Below are positions 1 to 7,825 of a stretch of DNA of 64,000 nt, in pieces. This DNA is from Pseudomonadota bacterium (lineage in GTDB: Bacteria; Pseudomonadota; Alphaproteobacteria; Rhizobiales; Devosiaceae), in the NCBI GenBank assembly GCA_023388175.1, contig JAEWGT010000002.1, positions 124,001 through 188,000 on the forward strand, in the 5' to 3' direction. The notes under the pieces were generated by a model. It made no database searches. It saw only the letters and a list, made by a program, of their open reading frames with translations, and was not told the origin of the DNA. Made by a program: the position numbers and the translations under genes. The first letter of the stretch is position 1, and each line of letters opens with the position of its first letter.

Positions 1-1
1 G

Positions 2-910
2 AATAGAGAGCCGGACTGGGCGCTTTGGCGCAGTTTCTCGGCGGTGATCGCCAAGGGCTCGCTCTCCGCAGCGGCGCGCGAATTGGGCATCAGCCAGCCA
101 ACCGTCGGTCGTCATATCGAAACGCTGGAAGCCGATCTCGGCCTGGCCCTGTTCCAGCGCAGCCTGGGCGGGCTCAAGCCCAATGCCACCGCGCTGCGTC
201 TCTATGAACCGGTCAGCAAGGCCCAGTCCTCATTGGCCGAGGCGGCCATCATGGCTGAGGGCGCGCAGGCCGAATATGGCGGCACGGTGCGCATGACCGC
301 CAGCGCCATCATCTCGAATTATGTCCTGCCCGAATTGCTGGTACCGATCCGGGAACGCTACCCGGCCATCGCGCTTGAAATCGTCCCCTCCGATTCGGCG
401 GAAAACCTGCTGCTGCGCGAGGCAGACATTGCCATTCGCATGTTCCGCCCCACCCAGCTCGAATTGGTGACCCGCCATCTGGGCGACCTGCCAATCGTGC
501 CGGCGGCCCATCGACGCTATCTCGAGCGGCGCGGCACGCCAAAAGTAGTTTCCGATCTCTACGGACACGACCTCATCGGCTTTGACCGTTCCGATGCCAT
601 TATCCTTCATGCCCAAAAACTCGGCCTGCCGCTGCGGCGCGACCATTTCCTGCTGCGCTCGGACGACCAGACCCATTTGTGGGAGCTGATGCGCGCCGGC
701 CTCGGCATTGGCTTTGCCCAGCAAAGCCTTGTCCGCAATACGCCGGGAATGGTGGCGCTCGACCTTGATCTCGCCATTCCGCCGCTCCCCGTCTGGCTCA
801 CCACACACAGGGAATTGTTCACCTCCCACCGCATTCGTGCCATTTATGACGCAGTGGCAGAGGGCCTCACTGCCTATATCAATGGCGTAACTGCATCCTC
901 ACCCTTGTAA
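2..910 (+). CDS. LysR-family transcriptional regulator (5' truncated by window edge)
   Basis: The frame is open from base 2 without a convincing start, so the gene begins upstream of the window. The GTG at 44 lies inside the helix-turn-helix and is not the real start. The first visible residues (NREPDWALWRSFSAV, then GSLSAAARELGISQPTVGRHI) form the LysR N-terminal winged helix-turn-helix. A periplasmic-binding-protein-like effector domain follows (about residues 95-290). The family binds DNA as a tetramer and responds to a small ligand. The ligand and targets are not evident; the neighbours (cobalamin adenosyltransferase) do not identify them. Confidence 0.9.
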   Translation, partial: NREPDWALWRSFSAVIAKGSLSAAARELGISQPTVGRHIETLEADLGLALFQRSLGGLKPNATALRLYEPVSKAQSSLAEAAIMAEGAQAEYGGTVRMTASAIISNYVLPELLVPIRERYPAIALEIVPSDSAENLLLREADIAIRMFRPTQLELVTRHLGDLPIVPAAHRRYLERRGTPKVVSDLYGHDLIGFDRSDAIILHAQKLGLPLRRDHFLLRSDDQTHLWELMRAGLGIGFAQQSLVRNTPGMVALDLDLAIPPLPVWLTTHRELFTSHRIRAIYDAVAEGLTAYINGVTASSPL

Positions 911-917
911 GGCTGTC

Positions 918-1121
918 ATGGAAACCCTTCTCAATATCGGCATCGCCCTCGCGCTGCTTTTCGTCGTCATCGTTCTCGGCATGGGCCTGTGGAACATGCT
1001 CAAGGGCGGCCCGGGCAATACCAGCCAGCGCCTGATGCGCCTCCGCGTCATCGGCCAGGCGGTGGCTTTGGCTCTGCTGCTGGGCGCGCTGTTCCTCTTC
1101 GGCGGCAACCGGCCGGGCTGA
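918..1121 (+). CDS. Small twin-transmembrane protein (HIG1-like)
   Basis: This 67-residue protein has two hydrophobic helices (about 5-27 and 45-62) joined by a short basic loop with NMLKGGPGNTSQ and LMRLRV. That layout and the RLMR motif match the hypoxia-induced HIG1-like 'twin transmembrane' proteins that often sit directly before the PduO-type adenosyltransferase in Rhizobiales. It lies 7 bases after the LysR gene and 3 bases before the adenosyltransferase, so it is probably co-transcribed with the latter. Its biochemical role is unknown. Confidence 0.85.
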   Translation: METLLNIGIALALLFVVIVLGMGLWNMLKGGPGNTSQRLMRLRVIGQAVALALLLGALFLFGGNRPG

Positions 1122-1124
1122 TCC

Positions 1125-1721
1125 ATGGTCAAGCTCAACCGGATCTATACCCGCACCGGCGACACGGGCACGACGGGCCTCGTGCGGGGCCCGCGCCGCA
1201 CCAAGCATGATTTGCGGATCGAGGCCTATGGCACGGTCGAGGAAGCCAATGCCTTTGTCGGCAATGCCCGCCTCCTCGCTGCAGGCCACCCCGATATCGA
1301 CGCCGTTCTGGCACGTATCCAGAATGATCTCTTCGATGTCGGCTCGGACCTTGCGACCCCGGGCGCCGATTCCGCCGACGATCAATATCCCAGCCTGCGC
1401 ATTCGCCCGGTCCAGACCGAGTGGCTTGAAAGCCAGATCGACCAGTTCAATGCAGTGCTCGATCCGCTCACCAGCTTCATCCTGCCCGGCGGCACGCCGC
1501 TCTCCAGCGCGCTGCATCTCGCGCGCACAGTCACGCGCCGCGCCGAGCGTATCGTCTCCGCCCTTGCCGAAACCGAGCCCGATACCAGCCCCGAAGCCCT
1601 GCGCTATCTCAACCGGCTCTCGGACCTGTTCTTCGTCCTCGGGCGCGTTGCCAATGAAAACGGCAAGGCCGACATCCTGTGGGTGCCCGGCAATTACGGG
1701 GATGTCAGCAAGCCGGACTGA
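1125..1721 (+). CDS. Cob(I)yrinic acid a,c-diamide / cob(I)alamin adenosyltransferase, PduO type
   Basis: This family transfers the 5'-deoxyadenosyl group of ATP to reduced cobalamin to make coenzyme B12. The N-terminus (residues 5-20, IYTRTGDTGTTGLV) is the ATP-binding signature of PduO/MMAB enzymes. Later motifs include DLFDVGSDLATP, ILPGG and ARTVTRRAERIV, the helical-bundle active site. The length of 198 residues is normal. It overlaps no neighbour and lies in a tight co-directional block. No cobalamin riboswitch is visible upstream. Confidence 0.93.
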   Translation: MVKLNRIYTRTGDTGTTGLVRGPRRTKHDLRIEAYGTVEEANAFVGNARLLAAGHPDIDAVLARIQNDLFDVGSDLATPGADSADDQYPSLRIRPVQTEWLESQIDQFNAVLDPLTSFILPGGTPLSSALHLARTVTRRAERIVSALAETEPDTSPEALRYLNRLSDLFFVLGRVANENGKADILWVPGNYGDVSKPD

Positions 1722-1744
1722 CACTTCAAGCACGGAGACGAAAG

Positions 1745-2425
1745 CTGTTCCTGCCCCTTCATGACCGCAATTCGATCGAGCATATCGGCTTTCCTTTCGT
1801 CAATTACGCATTGATCGGACTCACCATCCTCGTGTTTCTCATCCAGTCCCTGCCGCCCGTCGGCGTCGACCAGGCCGCAATCAATTTCGGCATGATACCG
1901 ATCGTGGTCCGCGACCTCTACCCCCAGCCGGTTCCGTGGCTCCCGGATTGGGCCAATCTCGTCACCTATGCCTTCCTGCACGCCGATTGGCTGCACCTGC
2001 TCACCAACATGCTGTTTCTCTGGGTCTTCGGCGACAATATCGAGGACGCGCTGGGCCATACCAAATATCTCGTCTTCTACCTGGCCTGTGCCGTGCTGGC
2101 GGCCCTGGCGCACCTGCTGTTCAATCTCGACGGCAATGGCCCGCTGATTGGCGCGTCTGGCGCGGTGGCCGGGGTGATGGGCGCCTATGTCCTGCTCTAT
2201 CCCCATGCCCGCGTCTTCGTTCTGGCCAAGATTGTCTGGTTCATCCCCCTGCCCATTCCCGCCTTCTGGATGCTCGGTTTCTGGATCGCTTCGCAGGTGT
2301 TCTACATGCTGGTCGGGGCCGAGGATGCCGTCGCCTGGTGGGCCCATATAGGCGGCTTTCTGGCCGGCATGGCGCTGGCCCCGCTTCTGCGACGCCGGGG
2401 CGTACCGCTGCTGGGCGGCAGATGA
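1745..2425 (+). CDS. Rhomboid-family intramembrane serine protease
   Basis: The protein (226 residues from this start) has six or more membrane helices. The rhomboid dyad is visible: Ser138 in GASGA and His201 in WWAHIGGF, with the HADWLHLLTNML helix before them. The start is chosen at a CTG (1745): GGAG at 1734-1737 lies 7 bases upstream, and the peptide then opens FLPLHDRNSIEHI as family members do. No in-frame ATG, GTG or TTG sits at a sensible place, and a further upstream start would overlap the adenosyltransferase. Substrate unknown. Confidence 0.88.
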   Translation: MFLPLHDRNSIEHIGFPFVNYALIGLTILVFLIQSLPPVGVDQAAINFGMIPIVVRDLYPQPVPWLPDWANLVTYAFLHADWLHLLTNMLFLWVFGDNIEDALGHTKYLVFYLACAVLAALAHLLFNLDGNGPLIGASGAVAGVMGAYVLLYPHARVFVLAKIVWFIPLPIPAFWMLGFWIASQVFYMLVGAEDAVAWWAHIGGFLAGMALAPLLRRRGVPLLGGR

Positions 2426-2519
2426 TCTTGGGCCTTTGCAGAAAGTTTGCTGACCAGCGGAAGGTTTTGTTTACGCGCTGCCCATAAACTGAGCGCACTC
2501 AATCAAGGGAATACCCGTC

Positions 2520-2702
2520 TTGGATATCGACCTCTCCATGCAGATGCTCTCAGCGCGCACCGCCGCGACGAGCAATTCCATGCAGGTCGCCATCGTCAAG
2601 AAGGCGCATGAGATGCAGACCGAACTGCTCGAAACCCTCATGCAGACGGCCCTCAGCGCCCCGCCGCCCGGACAGGGCCTCAAGATCGACAAGCTGGCAT
2701 AA
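2520..2702 (+). CDS. YjfB-family putative motility protein
   Basis: This 60-residue protein starts at a TTG with an AAGGGA ribosome-binding site about 10 bases upstream. The N-terminal pattern MDIDLSMQMLSAR followed by VAIVKKAHEMQTELLETLMQ resembles the YjfB family, small helical proteins loosely linked to motility in Bacillus. It has no signal peptide or membrane segment. It lies 12 bases before another small gene, so they are likely co-transcribed. Function unproven. Confidence 0.7.
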   Translation: MDIDLSMQMLSARTAATSNSMQVAIVKKAHEMQTELLETLMQTALSAPPPGQGLKIDKLA

Positions 2703-2714
2703 GGGAGAGGTCGC

Positions 2715-2924
2715 ATGACCAATCCCATTGGCATCAGCCCCGCCGTCATGGTCACCCGCATCGCCCAGAATGAAGGCGCGTCCCTCGCCACCCAATTGGC
2801 CAAGGTCGCCCAATTGCGCATGGAAATGGCAGCCGCACGGGCGGAAAAAGCCGAAGCTGACGCCCCGGCCGACCGCGCTCTGTCCAACCCAGCCAACGGC
2901 GCCGAAGTGGATTTGCTGATCTAG
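2715..2924 (+). CDS. Hypothetical small protein, alanine-rich helix
   Basis: This 69-residue protein starts at an ATG with a good GGGAGAGG ribosome-binding site. The middle (residues 21-50) is an Ala/Glu/Lys-rich amphipathic helix, and the tail is polar. It follows the YjfB-like gene by 12 bases and is probably in the same transcript. I do not recognise a family. Real coding is supported by the spacing, the ribosome-binding site and GC-ending codons. Confidence 0.6.
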   Translation: MTNPIGISPAVMVTRIAQNEGASLATQLAKVAQLRMEMAAARAEKAEADAPADRALSNPANGAEVDLLI

Positions 2925-2952
2925 GCGCAACCAACGGTGAGCCCCGATGCAA

Positions 2953-2987
2953 TTCCCTCCCCCTTGAGGGGAGGGTTAGGGTGGGGG
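2953..2987. repeat. Palindromic intergenic repeat
   Basis: CCCTCCCC at 2955-2962 pairs with GGGGAGGG at 2968-2975 around a 5-base loop, followed by TTAGGGTGGGGG. No T-run follows on either strand, so it is not a clear Rho-independent terminator. Short palindromes of this wording are commonly dispersed in rhizobial and Devosia-like genomes. Here it sits between two converging transcripts. Confidence 0.6.
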
Positions 2988-3045
2988 TTCTGCACGATCA
3001 AGGCGCTCATACCAGTGTCTTGAGCACACCCGCCGGGTCAAAAAT

Positions 3046-3702
3046 TCAGCCCCTCAGCCCGATCAGCGCTTCCACAACCGCCCGGCCATCCTGGCTCTGC
3101 CACTCGGCAGGCCCCTGCAGCACCGCCAGCTCGCACCCTTCTGGGTCCAGCAACAGCGTCGCCGGCAACCCGATGGCCACGGCCTCGCGCTTCAGCCGCT
3201 CGAAAGCCGAAAACGTGCTGTCGGCATAAAGCGGCAGGTTTGCGAATTGCCCCTCATCAAGAAAATCCTGCGCCTTTTCGAGCCCACCCGCGCCAATATC
3301 AAGATTGATCGGCAGCACCATGAACCGGTCCGAATTGTAGTCGGTGGCAATTTCGTCCAGCGCCGGCATTTCCTCGCGGCATGGCACGCACCAGCTGGCC
3401 CAGAAATTGACCAGCAACGCCTTGCCCGAGAAATCGGCGATCGTCATGTCGGTGCCGGCCTCGTCCTTGAACGCCATATCGGCATAGCCGCGGCCCTCGC
3501 CGGTGCCGTTGAGCGCCGCCAGATGCCCGGTCGCCGCCGCATCCACCACCTGCGCCTGCATGGATTGCACCGGGCAGGCGCTCGCCTCTGCGGCATTGCC
3601 GAGATAAAACCACGAAGCTATAGCTACGCCCAAACCAGCCACCCCGACCACGACTGGAACCATCCAGCTATTGCGTTTTTGGGGGGCAGCGGTCTCAGAC
3701 AT
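3046..3702 (-). CDS. tlpA: TlpA-like membrane-anchored thiol:disulfide interchange protein
   Basis: The 218-residue protein has an N-terminal membrane anchor (about 13-35) and a periplasmic thioredoxin fold with the redox motif WCVPC (Cys105, Cys108) and the cis-Pro stretch GLPAT. TlpA proteins act as reductants in the periplasm, classically for cytochrome oxidase copper-site maturation. The start at 3702 (MSETAAP) has a GGGAG ribosome-binding site; longer in-frame extensions run into argH. The gene is divergent from argH with only 22 bases between starts, the standard arrangement in Rhizobiales. Confidence 0.92.
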   Translation of the reverse strand: MSETAAPQKRNSWMVPVVVGVAGLGVAIASWFYLGNAAEASACPVQSMQAQVVDAAATGHLAALNGTGEGRGYADMAFKDEAGTDMTIADFSGKALLVNFWASWCVPCREEMPALDEIATDYNSDRFMVLPINLDIGAGGLEKAQDFLDEGQFANLPLYADSTFSAFERLKREAVAIGLPATLLLDPEGCELAVLQGPAEWQSQDGRAVVEALIGLRG

Positions 3703-3724
3703 GGGAACTCCCGAAAGGCATAAG

Positions 3725-5173
3725 ATGAGCAACAAGATGTGGGGTGGACGGTTTGCTTCCGGCCCCGACGCCATCATGGAAGAAATCAACGCCTCGATCG
3801 GTTTCGACCAGCGCCTGTTTCGACAGGATATTGCCGGATCGAAAGCCCATGCGACAATGCTCGAAGCCACGGGCATTTTGACGCGAGACGACCGCGACGC
3901 CATCCTGGCCGGTCTAGACGAGGTGCTGGCCGAAATCGAGGGCGGCACGTTCACATTCTCGCGGGCGCTCGAAGACATCCATATGAATGTCGAAAGCCGC
4001 CTGCGCGAAAAGATCGGCGACGCCGCCGGCCGCCTGCACACCGCACGCTCGCGCAATGACCAGGTGGCCACCGATTTCCGCCTCTATGTCCGCGACAGCA
4101 TCGATCACCTGGTCGCCCAGATCCAGACGCTGCAGCTGGCATTGGTCACCCGCGCCGAGGAGGAAGCCGAAACCATCCTGCCCGGCTTCACACACCTCCA
4201 GAATGCCCAGCCGGTCACCTTCGGTCACCACCTGCTCGCCTATGTCGAAATGCTCGGCCGCGATGCCGGGCGACTTGCCGATGCGCGCAAACGCCTCAAC
4301 GAAAACCCGCTGGGCTCCGCGGCCCTTGCGGGCACGCCCTACCCTATCGACCGCGACATGACCGCATCGGCCCTCGGCTTCGACCGGCCCACGGCCAATT
4401 CGCTCGACGCCGTTTCCGACCGCGATTTCATCCTCGAAACCCTCGCCGCCGCTGCCATCTGCGCCATGCACCTGTCCCGCTTTGCCGAGGAAATGGTGAT
4501 CTGGTCCTCCGCCCAGTTCGGTTTCATCCGTCTGAGCGACAAGTTCACCACCGGCTCCTCCATCATGCCGCAGAAGCGCAATCCGGACGCCGCCGAGCTG
4601 GTCCGCGCCAAGATCGGCCGCATTCTGGGCGCGCTCAATTCGCTGCTCGTCGTCATGAAGGGCCTGCCTCTGGCCTATTCCAAGGACATGCAGGAAGATA
4701 AGGAAGTCGCCTTCGACGCGCTCGACGCTCTGTCTCTCTCGCTTGCGGCCATGACCGGCATGGTCTCGGACATGCAGCCGAACCGCCAGAGAATGCACGC
4801 CTCGGCTTCGGCAGGCTTTTCCACCGCCACCGACATTGCCGACTGGCTGGTGCGCGAACTCAACATTCCCTTCCGTGACGCCCACCACATTACCGGCAAT
4901 ATCGTCGCCCTGGCCGAACAGAAAAACTGCGGCCTCGAAGGTCTCACCATCGAGGATTTCAAATTCGTCGATTCTCGCATCGACAGCCGCATCCATAAGG
5001 TTCTGACTGTCGAGGCCTCGGTGGCTGCACGCAAATCCTATGGCGGCACCGCCCCTTCCAATGTCATGGCCCAGGCCGCGCGCTGGAAAAGTGAGCTGAC
5101 CGGCGAAACCCATGAACCCCGAGCACTTGCCAACAAAAAGCATGGCGGCCATGGCGATGGCGGTGTTGAATAG
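3725..5173 (+). CDS. argH: Argininosuccinate lyase
   Basis: It cleaves argininosuccinate to arginine and fumarate, the last step of arginine synthesis. The protein (482 residues) opens MSNKMWGGRF and carries HTARSRNDQV and the superfamily signature GSSIMPQKRNPD (catalytic Ser loop). The start at 3725 is chosen because WGGRF begins family members; the upstream in-frame extension lies in the tlpA promoter. The C-terminus has about 20 extra residues after ARWKSELTGE, ending in a His/Gly-rich stretch (KKHGGHGDGG), unlike the usual short end. A perfect hairpin follows the stop. Confidence 0.96.
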   Translation: MSNKMWGGRFASGPDAIMEEINASIGFDQRLFRQDIAGSKAHATMLEATGILTRDDRDAILAGLDEVLAEIEGGTFTFSRALEDIHMNVESRLREKIGDAAGRLHTARSRNDQVATDFRLYVRDSIDHLVAQIQTLQLALVTRAEEEAETILPGFTHLQNAQPVTFGHHLLAYVEMLGRDAGRLADARKRLNENPLGSAALAGTPYPIDRDMTASALGFDRPTANSLDAVSDRDFILETLAAAAICAMHLSRFAEEMVIWSSAQFGFIRLSDKFTTGSSIMPQKRNPDAAELVRAKIGRILGALNSLLVVMKGLPLAYSKDMQEDKEVAFDALDALSLSLAAMTGMVSDMQPNRQRMHASASAGFSTATDIADWLVRELNIPFRDAHHITGNIVALAEQKNCGLEGLTIEDFKFVDSRIDSRIHKVLTVEASVAARKSYGGTAPSNVMAQAARWKSELTGETHEPRALANKKHGGHGDGGVE

Positions 5174-5193
5174 CGCAAACGAATAGGCCACGA

Positions 5194-5219
5194 TTTCCTT
5201 CCCCGCCAGGGGAAGGAAA
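5194..5219 (+). promoter_or_regulatory. Perfect 11-bp hairpin overlapping the next gene's ribosome-binding site
   Basis: TTTCCTTCCCC at 5194-5204 pairs with GGGGAAGGAAA at 5209-5219 across a GCCA loop. No T-run follows. The right arm carries the purine-rich stretch that would be the ribosome-binding site for the ATG at 5230 (10 bases away), so folding could hide it. It may equally be a copy of a dispersed palindrome. Confidence 0.6.
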
Positions 5220-5229
5220 GGGCCGGTGA

Positions 5230-5949
5230 ATGACGCGACCAACCCGACAAATGCGCCTGACAGAGCGCCATGTCGCCTATCTGCAGCCGGTCGAAACCAG
5301 CGAAGACATGCCTGCCCCGCCGGACGGCCTGTACGCAGCCAGCGAGGATGATCACCGCGCCACCATTTCTCGGCTCATGGCCCAGATCGAGGATCCCGGC
5401 GAAATCTGGTTCTTCGCCTATGGATCGCTGATCTGGAAGCCGGCCTGCGATTTTGTCGAAATGCGCACCGGCATCATTCGCGGCTGGCATCGCGCCTTCT
5501 GCCTCGGCTGGAACAATCGCTGGCGCGGCAGCGATGACAATCCCGGCCTGATGCTGGCGCTCGATCGCGGCGGCGCCTGCAATGGCGTTGCCTATCGATT
5601 GCCACCGGACGACATCGAGGCCAATCTGATCAAGCTGTTCGAGCGCGAAATGGCCTGGTTGCCGTCGGCCTTTCCGCCGCGCTGGGTCAATGTGCGGAGC
5701 GGTGATCACACCTTCAAGGCGCTGACCTTTTGCATCGACCGCCATTCGGGCCGCTATGTGTCCGGCCTCAGCGACGAAGAGATCGCTCGGGTCCTGTCCC
5801 GCGCCGTGGGCTCGCGCGGGTCGATGGCCGAATATCTCTTCGCGACCGTCGACCATCTCGAACGCATGGGCATCCACGATCCCCACCTCTGGCGCCTGCA
5901 GCATCTGGTCGCCGAACAGATCGAAGCCGCTTATGAGGCGGATCGATAA
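5230..5949 (+). CDS. ChaC-type gamma-glutamylcyclotransferase (first copy)
   Basis: ChaC enzymes degrade glutathione to 5-oxoproline and Cys-Gly. The substrate-binding signature FFAYGSLIWKP lies near residue 60, and the likely catalytic Glu is in LFEREM. Length is 239 residues, with about 55 N-terminal residues before the fold. It sits between argH and lysA, where relatives usually have only a small lipoprotein gene. A second ChaC paralogue lies at 11788-12357. Confidence 0.9.
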   Translation: MTRPTRQMRLTERHVAYLQPVETSEDMPAPPDGLYAASEDDHRATISRLMAQIEDPGEIWFFAYGSLIWKPACDFVEMRTGIIRGWHRAFCLGWNNRWRGSDDNPGLMLALDRGGACNGVAYRLPPDDIEANLIKLFEREMAWLPSAFPPRWVNVRSGDHTFKALTFCIDRHSGRYVSGLSDEEIARVLSRAVGSRGSMAEYLFATVDHLERMGIHDPHLWRLQHLVAEQIEAAYEADR

Positions 5950-6041
5950 GTCTGGCTTTTGTTTTTCCACGCTCTGCACTAGGGAAGAACGCAAAATTAT
6001 GCACCCGCTCCCGTCTCGGGTGCCGGGACATCGGGGCAAAC

Positions 6042-7301
6042 ATGGTACACCACTTCCAGCAGCGCGACGGCGTGCTTTTCGCCGAGGACGTCGACCTCAA
6101 TGACCTCGCCCGCGATGTCGGCACCCCCTTCTATGTCTATTCCAGCGCCACCCTGCGCCGCCACGTGCGCGTGGTGAAGCAGGCATTCGACGGCATTCCG
6201 ACCCTTGTCGCCTATGCCATGAAGGCCAATTCCAATCAGGCCGTGCTCAAGCTGATGGCGTCGGAAGGCTGCGGCGCCGATGTGGTGTCGCTGGGCGAAC
6301 TGGAACGCGCGCTGGCCGCCGGCATCAAGCCTGAGATGATCGTCTTTTCCGGCGTCGCCAAGACCATTGCCGAAATGCGCCGCGGTCTTGAAGCCGGTAT
6401 CAAGTGCTTCAATGTCGAAAGCGAGCCCGAGCTCGAACGGCTTTCCATGGTCGCCACCGACATGGGCCTGACCGCCCGCGTCTCCGTCCGCATCAATCCC
6501 GATGTGGATGCGCGCACCCATGCCAAGATTTCCACCGGCAAGTCCGAAAACAAGTTCGGCATTCCCTACAAGCGCGCGCACGCGGTCTATCGGCGCATCG
6601 CCGAACTGCCCAATATCGAGGCCGTCGGCGTCGACATGCATATCGGCAGCCAGATCACCGATCTCGAACCCTTCGGCAATGCCTTTGGCCTTATGGCCGA
6701 ACTGGTGACCGCGCTGCGCGCCGATGGTCACAGGATCGACCATGTCGATGTCGGCGGGGGCCTGGGTATTCCGTATCATCACGATCAGGAGGCGCCCCCG
6801 CATCCCGACGCCTATGCCGCCGTCGTCCGCGACAAGGTCGGCCAGCTTGGCTGTTCGCTGGTGATCGAGCCGGGCCGCCTTCTCGTCGGCAATGCCGGTA
6901 TCCTTGTCACCAGGGTGGAATATGTGAAGGAAGGCAAGGCCAATTTCATCATCGTCGATGCGGCGATGAACGATCTGATCCGCCCCACGCTCTACGAAGC
7001 TCATCACGACATCGAGCCGGTCAACCAGTCCAATCTGCCGCCGATCACCGGCGACATTGTCGGCCCGGTCTGCGAAACCGGCGATTATCTGGCGCGCGGC
7101 CGCACCATTCCGGGCGTCAAGGAGGGTGATCTCCTCGCCGTCATCAGCGCCGGCGCTTATGGCGCCGTCATGGCCTCAACCTATAATTCCCGCCCGCTGA
7201 TCCCCGAGGTCCTTGTCGACGGCGCTCGCTGGCATGTCATTCGCCCGCGCAAATCCATCGAAGAACTGATCGCCCTCGACAGCGTGCCGGACTGGCTCTG
7301 A
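6042..7301 (+). CDS. lysA: Diaminopimelate decarboxylase
   Basis: This PLP enzyme decarboxylates meso-diaminopimelate to L-lysine. Lys61 in VAYAMKANSN is the PLP Schiff-base lysine. HIGSQI, the phosphate-binding VGGGLGIPY, EPGRLLVGNAG and the substrate-binding CETGDYL motif are all intact. The length of 419 residues is normal. The stop lies 3 bases from the stop of the converging response-regulator gene. Confidence 0.97.
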   Translation: MVHHFQQRDGVLFAEDVDLNDLARDVGTPFYVYSSATLRRHVRVVKQAFDGIPTLVAYAMKANSNQAVLKLMASEGCGADVVSLGELERALAAGIKPEMIVFSGVAKTIAEMRRGLEAGIKCFNVESEPELERLSMVATDMGLTARVSVRINPDVDARTHAKISTGKSENKFGIPYKRAHAVYRRIAELPNIEAVGVDMHIGSQITDLEPFGNAFGLMAELVTALRADGHRIDHVDVGGGLGIPYHHDQEAPPHPDAYAAVVRDKVGQLGCSLVIEPGRLLVGNAGILVTRVEYVKEGKANFIIVDAAMNDLIRPTLYEAHHDIEPVNQSNLPPITGDIVGPVCETGDYLARGRTIPGVKEGDLLAVISAGAYGAVMASTYNSRPLIPEVLVDGARWHVIRPRKSIEELIALDSVPDWL

Positions 7302-7304
7302 CCC

Positions 7305-7712
7305 CTATTGCAGCGCCTGACGTCCGAGCGACACGACCTCGACGGGACGCCCGTTAAGCGCGTCATCGACCTTGGCCAGCAGATCGGCCAGGGCAAAGGG
7401 CTTGGCGATGACGTCGTAGATCAGCGCGTCGAGCCCATGGGCCCGCTCGCGCTGGTCGGCAAAGCCGGTCATCAGCAGGATCGTCATGTCGGGGAACCGC
7501 GCGCCCACATGCAGCGCCAGCGCGATCCCGTCCATGACCGGCATCTTGATGTCCGACAGCAACAGGTCGAACTGGCCATCCTCCGCATCGGCGGTCTCGG
7601 CGGCCAGACCACCATCTTCCTCGGCAATGACGTCATGGCCCTTCATGGTCAGGGCGCTGACGACGAAGGCACGGACCGAGGGATCATCTTCTGCGACAAG
7701 GATGCGGGCCAT
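7305..7712 (-). CDS. Single-domain response regulator, CpdR-like
   Basis: This 135-residue stand-alone receiver domain has the acidic pocket (AEDD near residue 8), the phospho-acceptor Asp in LLLSDIKMPVMDG, the Thr in LLMTGFA, and the Lys of KPF. There is no output domain. Sequence and size resemble CpdR, which in Caulobacter directs ClpXP-dependent proteolysis in the cell cycle. Assignment to CpdR rather than another receiver is inference. The start at 7712 (MARILVAEDD) replaces a longer extension. Confidence 0.87.
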   Translation of the reverse strand: MARILVAEDDPSVRAFVVSALTMKGHDVIAEEDGGLAAETADAEDGQFDLLLSDIKMPVMDGIALALHVGARFPDMTILLMTGFADQRERAHGLDALIYDVIAKPFALADLLAKVDDALNGRPVEVVSLGRQALQ

Positions 7713-7825
7713 TGGCTCTCTCCGGGAAGATGCCGGCAAGTGGCTCACCACTGTCCGGCGCTGGAATGGAATAAGGTGGGGAATGATCGGCGTCCTGCAA
7801 GTGGACCCACATTCTCCGATGATGT

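Noticed and set aside
911..1124. Possible cobalamin riboswitch before the adenosyltransferase
   Set aside because: The genes are packed with only 3-7 bases between them; there is no room for a riboswitch and no B12-box was seen.
2953..2987. Possible terminator between the small gene and tlpA
   Set aside because: The stem is good but no T-run follows on either strand; called a palindromic repeat instead.
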